This document shows, one piece after another, positions 7,512 to 15,003 of a stretch of DNA of 64,000 bases. The position numbers and the translations under genes are program-made. The notes under the pieces were generated by a model. The model ran no database searches and had not been told where the DNA came from. It saw nothing but the letters and a program-made list of their open reading frames with translations. Position 1 is the first letter of the stretch. Every line of letters starts with the position of its first letter. The stretch is from Cytophagales bacterium (GTDB taxonomy: Bacteria; Bacteroidota; Bacteroidia; Cytophagales; JAAEPT01): NCBI GenBank assembly GCA_024232295.1, contig JAAEPT010000128.1:1-64000 (forward strand), written 5' to 3'.

Positions 7512-9127
7512 AATTGTTCAATTTCTTTTTCTAAGGATAAAATCTTCTCATGTTGCTCATTGGAAAATCTCTCCATATCTTCTTGTCGAGCAATTGCATC
7601 TTTTGTTTGCTCTCTTAATTTTTCTTCTTGTTCTTTGCTATACTCTTTATCCTCTTGAGCAGAACGCAATAAATGTACTGTTCTTTGGTTAATTTGAAGA
7701 ATTGAAATCGTTGCTGCAATGTTTTCAGCTAGTTGCTCTACAAACTCAACTTCAAACTCTTCTAGAACTCTAAAAGAAGCTAATTCTACTACTCCCAAAA
7801 GTTCTTCATTAAACTTCAAAGGAACAATTAGAATACAACGAGGACTTGCTTCTCCCAACCCAGAACGTATCTTGATGAAATTATCAGGAACATCTGTAAA
7901 GTATAAAGTATCTTGTTCTTGAGCACATTGTCCTACTAAGCCTTCTCCAATTAAAATATTCTTTTTAATATACTTTTTCTTACCCCAAGCATAGCTTGCT
8001 ACTAAATCTAATGAATTTGTTTCTTCAACAATAGCATCATCTTCATTTTTCAACAAGAAAATAGCTCCTTGATTTGCATTAATATACTTAATTAATTCAG
8101 CAACAACAGTATCAGCTAAGACTTCAATATTTGCTTGGTTATTTCGTAAAATGTCAGCAAATTTTGCAATTCCTTCAATGCTCCACTGACGCTTTTTTTC
8201 TTCATCAGCAAACTCAACCAAACGTTGACGCATTTCGATTAATGAATTACCCAATACATCTTTTTCACTCAATACTTTAAATTCAGTATCTAAATGATTT
8301 TCACCAATTTCTGTAGCAAAAGCAGCTGTCTTTTTCAAACCCTTCACAAGATTATTTACAGTAAGAACCATTTCTGCAATCTCATCCTTACCTTGTGCTT
8401 GTATTTCATCTGGTTGTTCTCCTCTACCCAATCTTCTTAATAAACCTTTGATGTACTTAAGGGGACTTAGAATACTTTGAGAAGTTAAAATTGCAATAAT
8501 TACGATAATGGCAATGATTACAACAAGCATTGTAAACATTGTCATTTGAGAACGTGTTTGTGAATGCTGTGCATCTTCTATAAAAAATTCTGCTCTGTGT
8601 AAAGCATGATCTTTTAACTTATTAAACTTACTTTCCAATTCATTAATTTGATTGGATTCTTTCATTACAGTAAGTGTGCGAGCCTCTTCAAGGTTTCCTT
8701 TCTCTACAGCTGCGACAATTTCTTCTCGTACATCCTGTAATTGTAAAAATAGGAAACGAACTTCTGCTTCTAGAGCAGCTCCCTCTGCTCCCAAAATCTG
8801 TTTCTTTACATAATCTAAATTTTCATATACATCTTCCTCTAAATCCAAGACATTCTTAAGAGCTTGTTGTCTTTCTAAAGAATCAGTAGTGCTTGTATAC
8901 AAAATCATCCCTCTGTGCATCTTAATTACAGATTCACTTGCCTTCAAAGAGCAATTAGAAACAGTCATTGGGTGTTCATGCAATTTTTCCAAAATATCCT
9001 TCATATATCTTACTTGATATAAAGCGTAACCAGCAAACACACCGAATAACATAATTGCAATTCCAAAAGCAATTAATAAACGATTCTGAATTTTAGTGTT
9101 ATATAAAAAAGTTAGATTCATAGCCAT
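7496..9127 (-). CDS. HAMP-GAF membrane sensor without output enzyme
   Basis: 543 aa. An N-terminal TM helix (about 17-36), a periplasmic helical bundle of the MCP four-helix type (about 37-205), a second TM (about 206-226, LVVIIAIIVIIAIL), then HAMP (about 227-280), a second HAMP-like linker, a GAF domain (about 330-470, including GLVGQCAQ and LIVPLKFNEELLGVVELAS) and a C-terminal Glu/Lys-rich coiled coil. It lacks an MCP signalling hairpin, histidine kinase, cyclase or EAL domain, so it probably signals by protein contact. Such kinase-less HAMP-GAF proteins are frequent in Cytophagales. Met 3 is an equally good start. Domain calls confident, role unknown. Confidence 0.82.
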   Translation of the reverse strand: MAMNLTFLYNTKIQNRLLIAFGIAIMLFGVFAGYALYQVRYMKDILEKLHEHPMTVSNCSLKASESVIKMHRGMILYTSTTDSLERQQALKNVLDLEEDVYENLDYVKKQILGAEGAALEAEVRFLFLQLQDVREEIVAAVEKGNLEEARTLTVMKESNQINELESKFNKLKDHALHRAEFFIEDAQHSQTRSQMTMFTMLVVIIAIIVIIAILTSQSILSPLKYIKGLLRRLGRGEQPDEIQAQGKDEIAEMVLTVNNLVKGLKKTAAFATEIGENHLDTEFKVLSEKDVLGNSLIEMRQRLVEFADEEKKRQWSIEGIAKFADILRNNQANIEVLADTVVAELIKYINANQGAIFLLKNEDDAIVEETNSLDLVASYAWGKKKYIKKNILIGEGLVGQCAQEQDTLYFTDVPDNFIKIRSGLGEASPRCILIVPLKFNEELLGVVELASFRVLEEFEVEFVEQLAENIAATISILQINQRTVHLLRSAQEDKEYSKEQEEKLREQTKDAIARQEDMERFSNEQHEKILSLEKEIEQLKLAK

Positions 9128-9151
9128 TCAACTAAAAAGGTTCTATGTAAA

Positions 9152-9190
9152 TATAAAAAAAAAGAATCAGTATAGTACTGATTCTTTTAC
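9152..9190 (-). terminator. Terminator of the AsmA-like gene
   Basis: Perfect 12-bp stem (9161-9172 with 9176-9187), 3-nt loop, followed on the minus strand by at least nine T. It separates the AsmA-like gene from the HAMP-GAF gene. Confidence 0.92.
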
Positions 9191-9213
9191 TTATAAAACT
9201 AATAAAATGTTAT

Positions 9214-12162
9214 TTACCAAGGTTTTTTAATCTTGATTTTATCTTTCAATTTATCCCCAACCTGATCTTTAACATCTTTTGTTACTTGTTCTTTTTGTTT
9301 TTCTACCTCTTTGTCAACTTTATTCTTAACATCTTTCTTCACCTGTTGCTTTTGTTTATTGACCTCAGTAGTTATTTGGTTTTTAACCTCCTTTTTCTTG
9401 TTATTTATGGCATTGTTTACCACATCAGACTTTAAGACTTTTACATCAGGATCTGTACTTTGTCCTGTTAATCCAAGATTTACACGTACATCAGATTTTC
9501 CATCATTCCCCAAGAATGAATTAACAGCTTGTCCTTGTGCACCAGCAGGAACATCCATTGCTAGTTTGTAATCAAGTGTTCCGTCAAATCCTGTACTACC
9601 CACTACATTTGTTTTCATACCACCCAACTTCACATCAAAAGGTTTTACAGACATACGTCCATTTTCAATTTTTGCATCCATGATTAGGTTTACTACTTTA
9701 GATTCTGACAAACTCTTTTTCATCTTAAGAGCAGATCCAACTTTCTCAAGAGCTCTTAAGTTTTGTAACTTAGCTTCAGTAATATTAATTAAACCACCAC
9801 CAGACATTGTATTATAAAGAGGCATCATATCTTGACCAAGCTCTCCATTTACTGCAAAGTTTGTAGAGAATGTACCAATAATACTTTCTGCACCTGGAAC
9901 AAATTTCTGAACAGTACTAAATGTTTCATATGCTTCTTTAATTCCAAGATTCTTCACTCTTAGTTTATAATCAAAAGTTGGGTGATTAATATCTCTTGTA
10001 GAATACTCTCCATCCATTCCAATTTGTCCACTTAACAAATTAAATGTGATTCCTTCCATACGAATAGCCCCATCTCTTACAATAATATTTCCTTTCATAT
10101 CTGTCATGTCCATATTATCATAAAGTACCTTATCTAAGTTTGAAGCCAATACAAAATCAATATTTTTAGGCACTTCAATTACAGTCAATGGTTCTTCTAC
10201 TGTTTCTGTAGTAGTTGTTACTGTTGTATCTTCCTCCATCCACTCATTTACATCAAATAATTTTGAAGCAAAATTCAATTTACCTTTCAATGTATGATCT
10301 TTGAAAACATAAGGAATATAGTTGTCAATATATCCACTCATATTCAAGTCACTATTACCTACACTTCCTTGGAATGATGCTAAATTTATTTTTTGAGGAT
10401 TAAAAGTCATTTGAGAAGACTCAATTTTGAATTTCTTATCACCCAAAATTTCTTTATCAGCATACAAAAAATCTTTGATTGCCATTGCTCCAGCAGTTGG
10501 TAATTGATCATATTGCTCTGCATCAATCAACGCCATAGTACCAGCAGTAGAGAAAGTATCAATACTTACAATTCCTTGAATTTCCATTCCTTCAAGTGGA
10601 TAAACCTTAGTCATTTTTGTCAAGTTCAATACCCCACTTGCACCCATTTTATAAGAAATATCCTCTAAATTTTTAGCATATACATTTGCCACAAATTCTT
10701 CACCATCTACAGCCACTCTAAAATTCTGAACTGTAACCTCAGCATCTGTCATATTTGGAACAGTTGCAGTTGTTGTAAATTGCATATTCTCTAATGGGAA
10801 AGGAACATCTGCAGACTTTACATAACCATCTTTTAATGTCATTAAAGCATCAACTCTTGGTAATAATGCTTTTGTAGAATCATAAATACCTTGTGCAGTT
10901 ATGTCCATTGCAAAAAGACCTTTCATACTCAAACCTTCCATTGGATAAATTTGAGACAAGTCAGCTAAATTTAGCTTTCCTTTTACATTTGCATCAATAT
11001 CCATTACTTCCAAACCTTTGACAATCGCTTTCATGTCTATTGGATTTTTTCCCATATCCATGTGGAAGTTTCTCAAATTAATAGCTGTATTATTGATTAC
11101 TCCGTCTTGGTTATCCACATTCAAGTCGATGGCAACATTATTCACAGAAGTAGGTAAATCTGGATATTGGAACATTCCATCTTTTACTGATAAATTCAAT
11201 CCAAAAGTAGGCAATTGATCACCTACCATCTTCCCTTTCACAAAACCATCAAAGGCTAAATCTCCACTTGTTTTTAATTGCTCAAACCCTTCTAAAAATA
11301 CTCCTGGAACCAATGAAAGAATATTTTTGAAAGCTGTTTCTTTTGCTTTGTAAGTAATATCCATTTCCATTGTTGTAGTATCAGGCATTGCTACATAACC
11401 ATCAAACCCAAATGAAAAATCATTCAACTTAATTGTATTTTCTTTGAAAGTGTACTTACTGTTATTTAAATCTAAGTTGAGTGTCATATCAACATCTAAC
11501 TTATTTTTATCTAGATACTGAACACTATCAAAGTTTACAGAGAGCTCTTCGATTGTCGTTTTTGTTGCTAAATCATATACATCAGCAATTTTACCACTAC
11601 CTGTATGATTTAAATTTTTAATGATTGCTTCAATAGGCATTGTTGCATCATCATAACGAATATTTCCATTAGTGATCTTCCACTCATCTACAGATAATGC
11701 CAAAGCACCTCCACCTTCTTCTGTAGGAGTTTCTTCTGCAGGAGTTTCAGAAGGTTTTGCAATATCCCAATTTGCTTTTCCATCAGCATGCACAATAGCA
11801 TGGATGTTAGGGTTATTTAAATAAACTCCATTTACTTTGATTTGGTCTCCAAAAAGAGCACTCATCACATCTACACTCACCTCGAATGACTGTACAGCAA
11901 CCAATGTGTCTCCTTCAAATGGAGCATTATTAGCTACTCCAAACTCTTCCATAGAAATGGTAAGGCTTGGAAAGTTTTGAAACAATGATAAGTTGAACCT
12001 ATCTGCATCAAAATAGACTTTTGCATCTACAGACTCTGCAACACTTGCATCAATCTTTTGTTTGATAGTGTCTTTAAATAAAATTGGGACTAAAAAGGCT
12101 GCTAGCAAAAGAACAGCGAACAATCCTAAAATTGTGTACAAAGAGATTTTTAAAAATTTCAT
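9214..12162 (-). CDS. AsmA-like envelope protein
   Basis: 982 aa with one N-terminal TM helix (ISLYTILGLFAVLLLAAFLVPILF) followed by a very long beta-rich periplasmic body. The pattern KIDASVAESVDAKVYFDADRFNLSLFQNFPSLTISMEEFGV matches in its parts the AsmA N-terminal region, and the later part (about 720-900) matches the AsmA C-terminal region with a LKLAM-type DYKLAMDVPAG. AsmA-like proteins are bridge-like proteins linked to phospholipid transport between the membranes. The last ~70 residues form a Lys/Glu-rich heptad-like tail (KKEVKNQITTEVNKQKQQV), unusual for the family and predicted helical. An acidic Glu/Thr linker lies near residue 145. Transcribed downstream of GGGP synthase, with its own terminator. 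Confidence 0.84.
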   Translation of the reverse strand: MKFLKISLYTILGLFAVLLLAAFLVPILFKDTIKQKIDASVAESVDAKVYFDADRFNLSLFQNFPSLTISMEEFGVANNAPFEGDTLVAVQSFEVSVDVMSALFGDQIKVNGVYLNNPNIHAIVHADGKANWDIAKPSETPAEETPTEEGGGALALSVDEWKITNGNIRYDDATMPIEAIIKNLNHTGSGKIADVYDLATKTTIEELSVNFDSVQYLDKNKLDVDMTLNLDLNNSKYTFKENTIKLNDFSFGFDGYVAMPDTTTMEMDITYKAKETAFKNILSLVPGVFLEGFEQLKTSGDLAFDGFVKGKMVGDQLPTFGLNLSVKDGMFQYPDLPTSVNNVAIDLNVDNQDGVINNTAINLRNFHMDMGKNPIDMKAIVKGLEVMDIDANVKGKLNLADLSQIYPMEGLSMKGLFAMDITAQGIYDSTKALLPRVDALMTLKDGYVKSADVPFPLENMQFTTTATVPNMTDAEVTVQNFRVAVDGEEFVANVYAKNLEDISYKMGASGVLNLTKMTKVYPLEGMEIQGIVSIDTFSTAGTMALIDAEQYDQLPTAGAMAIKDFLYADKEILGDKKFKIESSQMTFNPQKINLASFQGSVGNSDLNMSGYIDNYIPYVFKDHTLKGKLNFASKLFDVNEWMEEDTTVTTTTETVEEPLTVIEVPKNIDFVLASNLDKVLYDNMDMTDMKGNIIVRDGAIRMEGITFNLLSGQIGMDGEYSTRDINHPTFDYKLRVKNLGIKEAYETFSTVQKFVPGAESIIGTFSTNFAVNGELGQDMMPLYNTMSGGGLINITEAKLQNLRALEKVGSALKMKKSLSESKVVNLIMDAKIENGRMSVKPFDVKLGGMKTNVVGSTGFDGTLDYKLAMDVPAGAQGQAVNSFLGNDGKSDVRVNLGLTGQSTDPDVKVLKSDVVNNAINNKKKEVKNQITTEVNKQKQQVKKDVKNKVDKEVEKQKEQVTKDVKDQVGDKLKDKIKIKKPW

Positions 12163-12216
12163 ATTCTTTGAATCGTTATGATGTATTTTAAAGTATTTAT
12201 TAGATCTTTTATGTAA

Positions 12217-12969
12217 TTATGAATGAATATGTTCCATCATTTGGCTCATTTCTTCAATAAAATCAATATTTTCTTCAATATGATTGCCAACTACGACAAT
12301 ATCTGCTCCATTTTCCAAAAGCATTTGAGCTGTTTTCACATCTCTAATCCCTCCTCCTACAATCAAAGGAATGTCTATTTCTCTACTCAATCCCTTGATA
12401 ATATTTACAGGTACAGAAGAATCTGCACCACTTCCTGTCTCTACATATAATAATTGAAGTCCTAATAACTCGCCAGCCATTGCTGTTGAAATAGCAATTT
12501 CAGGTTTATTAGCAGGAATGGGTTTGGTATTACTCATATAAGTAACAGCTGTCTCTTTACCTCCATCAATTAATAAATAAGCTGTGGGAATAACTTCTAG
12601 TTTACTTTTTTTGAGCATTGGAGCTGCTAGAACATGTTGCCCAATCAAAAGCTCAGGGTTTCTTCCAGAAATTAAAGAAAGTAATAATAAGGCATCAGCT
12701 TCTTGATGAATTTGTTGGAGGTTTCCTGGAAAAAGAACGACAGGAATTTGTGTATTGTTTTTGAGAAACACAACTAATTCTTGAAAATGAAGCATATCCA
12801 AAATAATACTTCCTCCTACCAAAAAGTAGTCTACAGTTCCTTTTTCGGCTTTGTCAATGATCACCTTTACTTGTTCAATACTAATATTGTCAGGGTCTAG
12901 TAAAATAGCAAAGCCCTTTTTATGGTTTTGCTTTTTTGAAAAAATAGAAGTGTATATTTCTTTATTCAT
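12217..12969 (-). CDS. Geranylgeranylglyceryl phosphate synthase family (GGGPS/PcrB)
   Basis: 250 aa, a single TIM barrel. Recognisable segments are FAILLDPDN (residues 21-29), FLVGGS, PTAYLLIDGG, LLYVETGSGA (substrate and Mg pocket), IPLIVGGGIRD (phosphate-binding loop) and ADIVVVGN. The enzyme joins glycerol-1-phosphate with a polyprenyl diphosphate by an ether bond. It is the archaeal lipid enzyme, but a bacterial group is established in Bacteroidota. The final bacterial product and its chain length are not predictable from this sequence. No other ether-lipid gene is adjacent. The 55-bp gap to the AsmA-like gene on the same strand allows cotranscription. Confidence 0.9.
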   Translation of the reverse strand: MNKEIYTSIFSKKQNHKKGFAILLDPDNISIEQVKVIIDKAEKGTVDYFLVGGSIILDMLHFQELVVFLKNNTQIPVVLFPGNLQQIHQEADALLLLSLISGRNPELLIGQHVLAAPMLKKSKLEVIPTAYLLIDGGKETAVTYMSNTKPIPANKPEIAISTAMAGELLGLQLLYVETGSGADSSVPVNIIKGLSREIDIPLIVGGGIRDVKTAQMLLENGADIVVVGNHIEENIDFIEEMSQMMEHIHS

Positions 12970-13000
12970 GCTTTTGAGAACAAAAATCTTCCTAAAAATA

Positions 13001-13044
13001 AAAAAACTATTGGGCTTTTGTTTCTATACAGCCCAATAGTTTTT
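13001..13044 (-). terminator. Terminator of the LOG-family gene
   Basis: Perfect 15-bp stem (13002-13016 with 13030-13044) and a 13-nt loop. On the minus strand it is followed by a T run, 22 bp past the stop of the gene ending at 13066. Confidence 0.92.
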
Positions 13045-13065
13045 GAAAAAGTTGTCAATGTGTTT

Positions 13066-13770
13066 TTAGAAGTTAGGTTTCATCATGTGTTTAGAGTAGA
13101 ATTCGTCAATAATTTCTACAGCTTCTTCTGCTGTATCTACTACTTTAAATAAGTAAATATCTTCTGGACTTATGTTTTTCTCAACCAACATTACATTTTT
13201 GATCCAGTCAACCAAGCCAGACCAATATTCTTTACCAACCAAAACAATTGGAAACTTTCCTGTTTTGCCTGTTTGTACCAATGTAATTGCTTCAAATAAT
13301 TCATCCAAAGTACCCATTCCACCTGGCATTACCACAAATCCTTGTGAATAACGCATGAATACTACTTTGCGGACAAAAAAGTACCTAAAGTTTAAAAATT
13401 TGTCATGGTCTATATACATATTCCCATTTTGCTCAAAAGGTAACTCAATGTTTAGTCCTACAGAACGACCACCCATTTCCTTTGCTCCTTTATTACCTGC
13501 TTCCATGATTCCGGGTCCACCTCCAGTAATCACTCCATATCCTGATTGTACAAGCCCTCTAGCAACATCTTCTGCCAAAGCATAATAAGGATGTTCTGGC
13601 TTTGTACGAGCAGAACCAAAAATAGAAACACAAGGACCAATTTGCTTTAGTTTTTCAAAACCTTCTACAAATTCTGCCATAATTTTAAAAATAGCCCAAG
13701 AATCTTCTGTTTTGATATCATTCCATGATTTGTGCTGAAATGCTTGTTGAATCTTATTGTTTGTACTCAT
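13066..13770 (-). CDS. TIGR00730 (LOG) family Rossmann-fold protein
   Basis: 234 aa from the ATG at 13768-13770 (the ORF is open to 13821, but the extra codons are not family-like). It has the two defining motifs of the lysine-decarboxylase-like/LOG family: GGGPGIMEAGNKGA (about residues 85-98) and PGGMGTLDE (about 150-158), plus SIFGSAR near the N-terminus. Characterised LOG proteins hydrolyse cytokinin nucleotides or act as nucleotide 5'-monophosphate phosphoribohydrolases. The bacterial substrate here is uncertain. Preceded by a hairpin (13801-13845) that would stop read-through from upstream and followed by a strong terminator, so probably monocistronic. Confidence 0.88.
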   Translation of the reverse strand: MSTNNKIQQAFQHKSWNDIKTEDSWAIFKIMAEFVEGFEKLKQIGPCVSIFGSARTKPEHPYYALAEDVARGLVQSGYGVITGGGPGIMEAGNKGAKEMGGRSVGLNIELPFEQNGNMYIDHDKFLNFRYFFVRKVVFMRYSQGFVVMPGGMGTLDELFEAITLVQTGKTGKFPIVLVGKEYWSGLVDWIKNVMLVEKNISPEDIYLFKVVDTAEEAVEIIDEFYSKHMMKPNF

Positions 13771-13800
13771 AATCTTTCTTTTTTTGGTGAAACATAAAAC

Positions 13801-13845
13801 AAAAAACAGTAGATAACTCAAAAATGAAAAAGTTGTATCTACTGT
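13801..13845 (-). terminator. Hairpin terminator upstream of the LOG gene
   Basis: ACAGTAGATA (13806-13815) and its complement (13836-13845) form a 10-bp stem with a 20-nt loop. On the minus strand the stem is followed by six T. It would end a transcript coming from the epimerase gene or from the inverted-repeat region. Confidence 0.65.
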
Positions 13846-13858
13846 CTTATAATGATTT

Positions 13859-13983
13859 GAAGTGATTTAAAGTCTTTCCCTTATTATTAATTAATAAGAG
13901 ATGATATTTAGGGTGTTATAAAAATTGTAAAAAGTAGATTGTCATATTTGTTGTTGTCCTCATATAAAACTTTAAATCACTTC
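13859..13983. repeat. 125-bp segment with 15-bp terminal inverted repeats
   Basis: GAAGTGATTTAAAGT (13859-13873) and its exact reverse complement (13969-13983) bound a 125-bp AT-rich segment with an internal 14-bp palindrome. A third copy of the 15-mer occurs at 157-171, also intergenic. No target-site duplication is obvious. Candidates are a MITE-like element, a structured RNA or chance. Confidence 0.45.
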
Positions 13984-14091
13984 CTAGTTTTGAAAAAATA
14001 AGTTAAAAAATCGGAAGGTGTGATTTTGCACACTTTGTTATGCATGCATACCTTTATAACGGAAGCTCAAAACAAAAAGTTACATAAGTTT

Positions 14092-15003
14092 TTAATTATT
14101 TATTAACTTTTTTAGGGATTGCGTTAAATCATCATATTCAAATTGAAAGCCTACATCTTTAATCTTTTGATTTCCAATATTACTTCCCAAGATTGCCAAA
14201 CTTCCCATTTCACCTAGCATCAATTTTAATACAAAACCTGGTACATTTGGCAAAAACACAGGTTTTTTCATTTGTTTGGCAATTGCTTTTGTTAATTCTT
14301 TATTAGTAACAGGTTGAGACGCAACGGCATTATAAGCACCTTGAAATCTCACTTCATCAATTGCTTCTACAAACATTCTTGCCAAGTCTGTAAGATGAAT
14401 CCAAGATAAATATTGTTTTCCACTTCCTAGAGCAGCGCCAGCTCCCCAACGAATTGGTTGCATCATTTGTGGCAAAGCACCACTTTTCTCACTCAAGACG
14501 ACTCCAATTCTGAAGCGAACTGTTCTAAGTACAAGTCCATCAAAAGCATCCATTTCTTTCTCCCAATCTTTGGTTACTTCTGCTAAAAAGTCATCAGCAA
14601 AAGGGCTGGTCTCAGTAAATAAAGTGGATTCTTCCGTCATACCATAAATACCAATTGCAGAAGCAAAAAGTACTGTTTTTACTTCATGATCGATTGATTG
14701 AAGTGTTTCAAAAAGAAGACGAGTAGAATCAATTCTACTATCATAAATGTCTTTTTTGTATTTATCTGTCCATCGTCCACCTCCTACATTGGTTCCTGCA
14801 AGATGAATAAGAGTATCAATCCCTTCAAATGCTTTTTCATCAATCTTACCTTGAGAAACATCCCATTTGTATTTGGTGATACCTTCAGCAGTTTTGCCAG
14901 CTGTTCGACTTAAAAAAGAAACACTGTACCCTTTTGCTAATAATAGTTTTGTGATTTCTTGTCCAACAAGTCCGGTTCCTCCTGTAATTAGTACTTTTTT
15001 CAT
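14092..15003 (-). CDS. TIGR01777 family NAD-dependent epimerase (YfcH-like)
   Basis: 303 aa extended-SDR protein. The N-terminal nucleotide-binding motif ITGGTGLVG (residues 6-14) is followed by LIHLAGTNVGGGRWT (about 66-80) and the ASAIGIYG catalytic-region segment, then the GAGAALGSGKQYLSWIHLTD motif typical of TIGR01777. The C-terminal DUF1731 region contains NAVASQPVTNKEL. E. coli YfcH belongs here; its substrate is unknown. The start codon lies directly against the stop of the upstream surface-protein gene (15004-15006), so the two genes are probably cotranscribed. There is no close terminator; see the hairpin near 13.8 kb. Confidence 0.9.
   Translation of the reverse strand: MKKVLITGGTGLVGQEITKLLLAKGYSVSFLSRTAGKTAEGITKYKWDVSQGKIDEKAFEGIDTLIHLAGTNVGGGRWTDKYKKDIYDSRIDSTRLLFETLQSIDHEVKTVLFASAIGIYGMTEESTLFTETSPFADDFLAEVTKDWEKEMDAFDGLVLRTVRFRIGVVLSEKSGALPQMMQPIRWGAGAALGSGKQYLSWIHLTDLARMFVEAIDEVRFQGAYNAVASQPVTNKELTKAIAKQMKKPVFLPNVPGFVLKLMLGEMGSLAILGSNIGNQKIKDVGFQFEYDDLTQSLKKLINN

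Larger units (their letters stand above)
13771..14091. other. 321-bp intergenic region with inverted repeats
   Basis: No ORF is credible here. It holds a minus-strand hairpin (13801-13845), a 125-bp segment bounded by a 15-bp perfect inverted repeat (13859-13873 and 13969-13983), and a 14-bp AT palindrome (13884-13897). Since both neighbours are on the minus strand, the region could encode a short minus-strand RNA or a long 3' UTR. Confidence 0.5.
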
